From NCBI GenBank assembly GCA_963716235.1, contig CAVQTE010000030.1:124001-188000 (forward strand): 64,000 nt of DNA, in the 5' to 3' direction. The DNA comes from Sva-07 sp963716235 (GTDB taxonomy: Bacteria; Actinomycetota; Acidimicrobiia; Acidimicrobiales; Ilumatobacteraceae). Positions 62,894 to 64,000 of this stretch are shown one piece after another; the first letter of the stretch is position 1; every line of letters begins with the position of its first letter. The translations under genes and the position numbers were made by a program. The notes beneath the pieces are model-generated. The model searched no databases, was not told the DNA's origin, and saw only the letters and a program-made list of their open reading frames with translations.

Positions 62894-63896
62894 GGAGGCG
62901 ATCACGCTGAACGCGCCGACGGCAACCGGGGTGGCGTACGACGCCCATCTCGGAAAGCTCCGGTACGGCGGGGCGAGCATCACCAGGCCGCAGATCGAGC
63001 CGGCGATGATTCCGCCGACGTGGCCTCCGATGGAGATACCGGGGATCGCGAACGTGATGAACAAGTTGAGGATGAGGGTGGTGCCGATCCCGGTCGTGAA
63101 CGGGTTGACCCCCCGTCTCCACAGCCCGACCGTTGCGGCCGCCAACAGCCCGAACACCGCACCGGATGCGCCGGCAGTGATGCCGGCACCTCCGATCACG
63201 ATGACGCCGAGCGAACCACCCAGTAGCGCCGCCATGTACAGCAGCAGGAATTGCACTCGGCCGAGCGCCGGTTCCAGCATCCGGCCGAGTGCGTAGAGGA
63301 AGTACATGTTGAACGCCAGGTGGATGACGCCGAAGTGCATGAACCCCGACGTGACGAGTCGATACCACCCATCCGGCTCGGTGATGAACAGGCCATCGGC
63401 GCTCTGCCAGGCGATCTGCTGGGCGAGCACGTCGCGGCTGAGGCCCAACATCAAGTGGGCATCGGTGACGCTCCCCGTCATCGCACCGGGGTCGCGGGTG
63501 AACGAGCAGCACGCCGATGAAGATCGCCACGTTGATGCCGATCAACGTCATCGTCATCAGGAGCGGTTGGCGCGCCGACCAGAACCGTGCACGGGTCGAC
63601 ACATCGGGTCGGCTGGCCTTGGCGCAGCTGAGGCAGTGACTGCCGACCGTGGCCTGGACGAGACACGATTCGCAGGCCGGGTTCCCACATCGGGTGCATC
63701 GACGTCCGGCTGGGCGATCGGGATGGCGGTAGCACGTGGTCGTCGGAGCCGACGGCGGTGGAACCGGCAGAGGTCCCGAGGGACCGGTGGCTCCCATGGC
63801 CGATGCGGGTCCATGCGACGGGGGCCCCGAAGCGCCGGACGAGCCTGGTGGGGGCGGCGGCGGCAACGGCACGTCGATCAGGGTATCGACCAACAC
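62873..63896 (-). CDS. Rhomboid intramembrane protease with N-terminal zinc-finger (apparent +1 frameshift near 63490)
   Basis: About 340 residues. A proline-rich start and a B-box-like zinc finger (CYRHPDRPAGRRCTRCGNPACESC and HCLSC) precede a first membrane helix (MTMTLIGINVAIFIGVLLV). The six-helix rhomboid core has the catalytic Ser in GASGAVFGLLAA and the His in SIGGHVGGIIAGS. MHFGVIHLAFNMYFLYALGRMLE is the family loop. One extra base in the CGGGGT at about 63490 breaks VHPRPGAMTGSVTD. GTG 63896 starts the open frame; the upstream end may be longer. It is followed 10 bases later by glpD. Substrate unknown. Confidence 0.8.
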
Positions 63897-63955
63897 GGCG
63901 ATGGGGCAGGCGGCACGGCGACGGGGCAGGCGATGCCTCGTCCGTGTCGAGCGGG

Positions 63956-64000
63956 TCAGAACGGGGTCGTCGTGACGAGTTCGTCCGCACTGCCCACGGG
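63956..64000 (-). CDS. C-terminal fragment of a gene entering from the right edge
   Basis: Fourteen codons (PVGSADELVTTTPF) then TGA at 63956-63958. The codon style is coding-like, but too little is visible to identify it. The spacer to the rhomboid start (63897-63955) shows nothing else. Confidence 0.3.
   Translation of the reverse strand, partial: PVGSADELVTTTPF

Noticed and set aside
61126..62910. 594-residue plus-strand ORF
   Set aside because: Antisense to the intact glpD.
1..64000. Prophage, insertion sequence, integrase, CRISPR-Cas or restriction system
   Set aside because: No transposase, integrase, phage structural, Cas or restriction-type motifs were seen; composition is uniform throughout.

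Overview
The window is 64 kb of very G+C-rich, densely coding DNA from an actinobacterium. The markers are a WhiB-family protein, a PafB-PafC fusion, a mycoredoxin-like glutaredoxin, the F420 gene cofC with two F420-type (LLM) oxidoreductases, an L,D-transpeptidase, HU followed by a KKAPA-repeat protein, and Ku with a LigD-type polymerase. Overall composition and gene style resemble the class Acidimicrobiia (Ilumatobacter-like). That placement is inference from gene content, not a search result. I see no prophage, insertion sequence, CRISPR array, rRNA or tRNA; it reads as an ordinary chromosomal segment.

Layout. 1-9.3 kb: 2-oxoacid:ferredoxin oxidoreductase (cut by the edge), MmyB-type regulator, M20 peptidase, argG, glycosyltransferase, L,D-transpeptidase, alpha/beta hydrolase. 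9.3-16.2 kb: a lipoprotein metallopeptidase, then a tightly coupled branched-chain amino-acid type ABC operon (livG-F-H-M and the binding lipoprotein). 16-25 kb: small lipoproteins, RarD-like transporter, pgl and pgi, CsoR-type regulator, aldehyde dehydrogenase, stand-alone cobalamin-binding protein, PafBC, exonuclease, WhiB. 25-32.6 kb: PIN-PhoH, HU plus lysine-repeat protein, PIG-L deacetylase and cofC, gpsA, an uncharacterised protein, rnhB. 32.6-37.8 kb: a minus-strand run of mycoredoxin, cystathionine beta-synthase, cystathionine gamma-synthase/lyase, and trehalose synthase/phosphatase. 38-44.4 kb: M24 peptidase, secreted three-repeat SGNH hydrolase, two uncharacterised envelope proteins, Ku and LigD-type polymerase. 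44.5-59.7 kb: catabolic and lipid-type enzymes (serine hydrolase, CaiB CoA-transferase, CobW GTPase, amidohydrolase, two LLM oxidoreductases, PLP decarboxylase, acyl-CoA synthetase, amidase, thioesterase) and a SulP transporter. 59.7-64 kb: a collapsed VapBC locus, then rhomboid protease, glpD and MtfA-like peptidase.

Two global properties shape the annotation. First, at least seventeen otherwise well-conserved genes (pgi, gpsA, rnhB, rarD, cofC, whiB and others) are each broken by a single-base indel, most often one extra base, with full conservation on both sides. This looks like residual assembly error rather than gene decay, so these genes are given as single CDS spanning the break. Second, more than twenty genes have a TANNNT-like -10 hexamer placed 6-10 bases before the start codon, implying widespread leaderless transcription; I used this to choose several starts. 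A family of 57-58 bp palindromic repeats (three copies) and long perfect hairpins at gene ends are the main non-coding structure. I did not find a clear-cut new defence or biosynthetic system.
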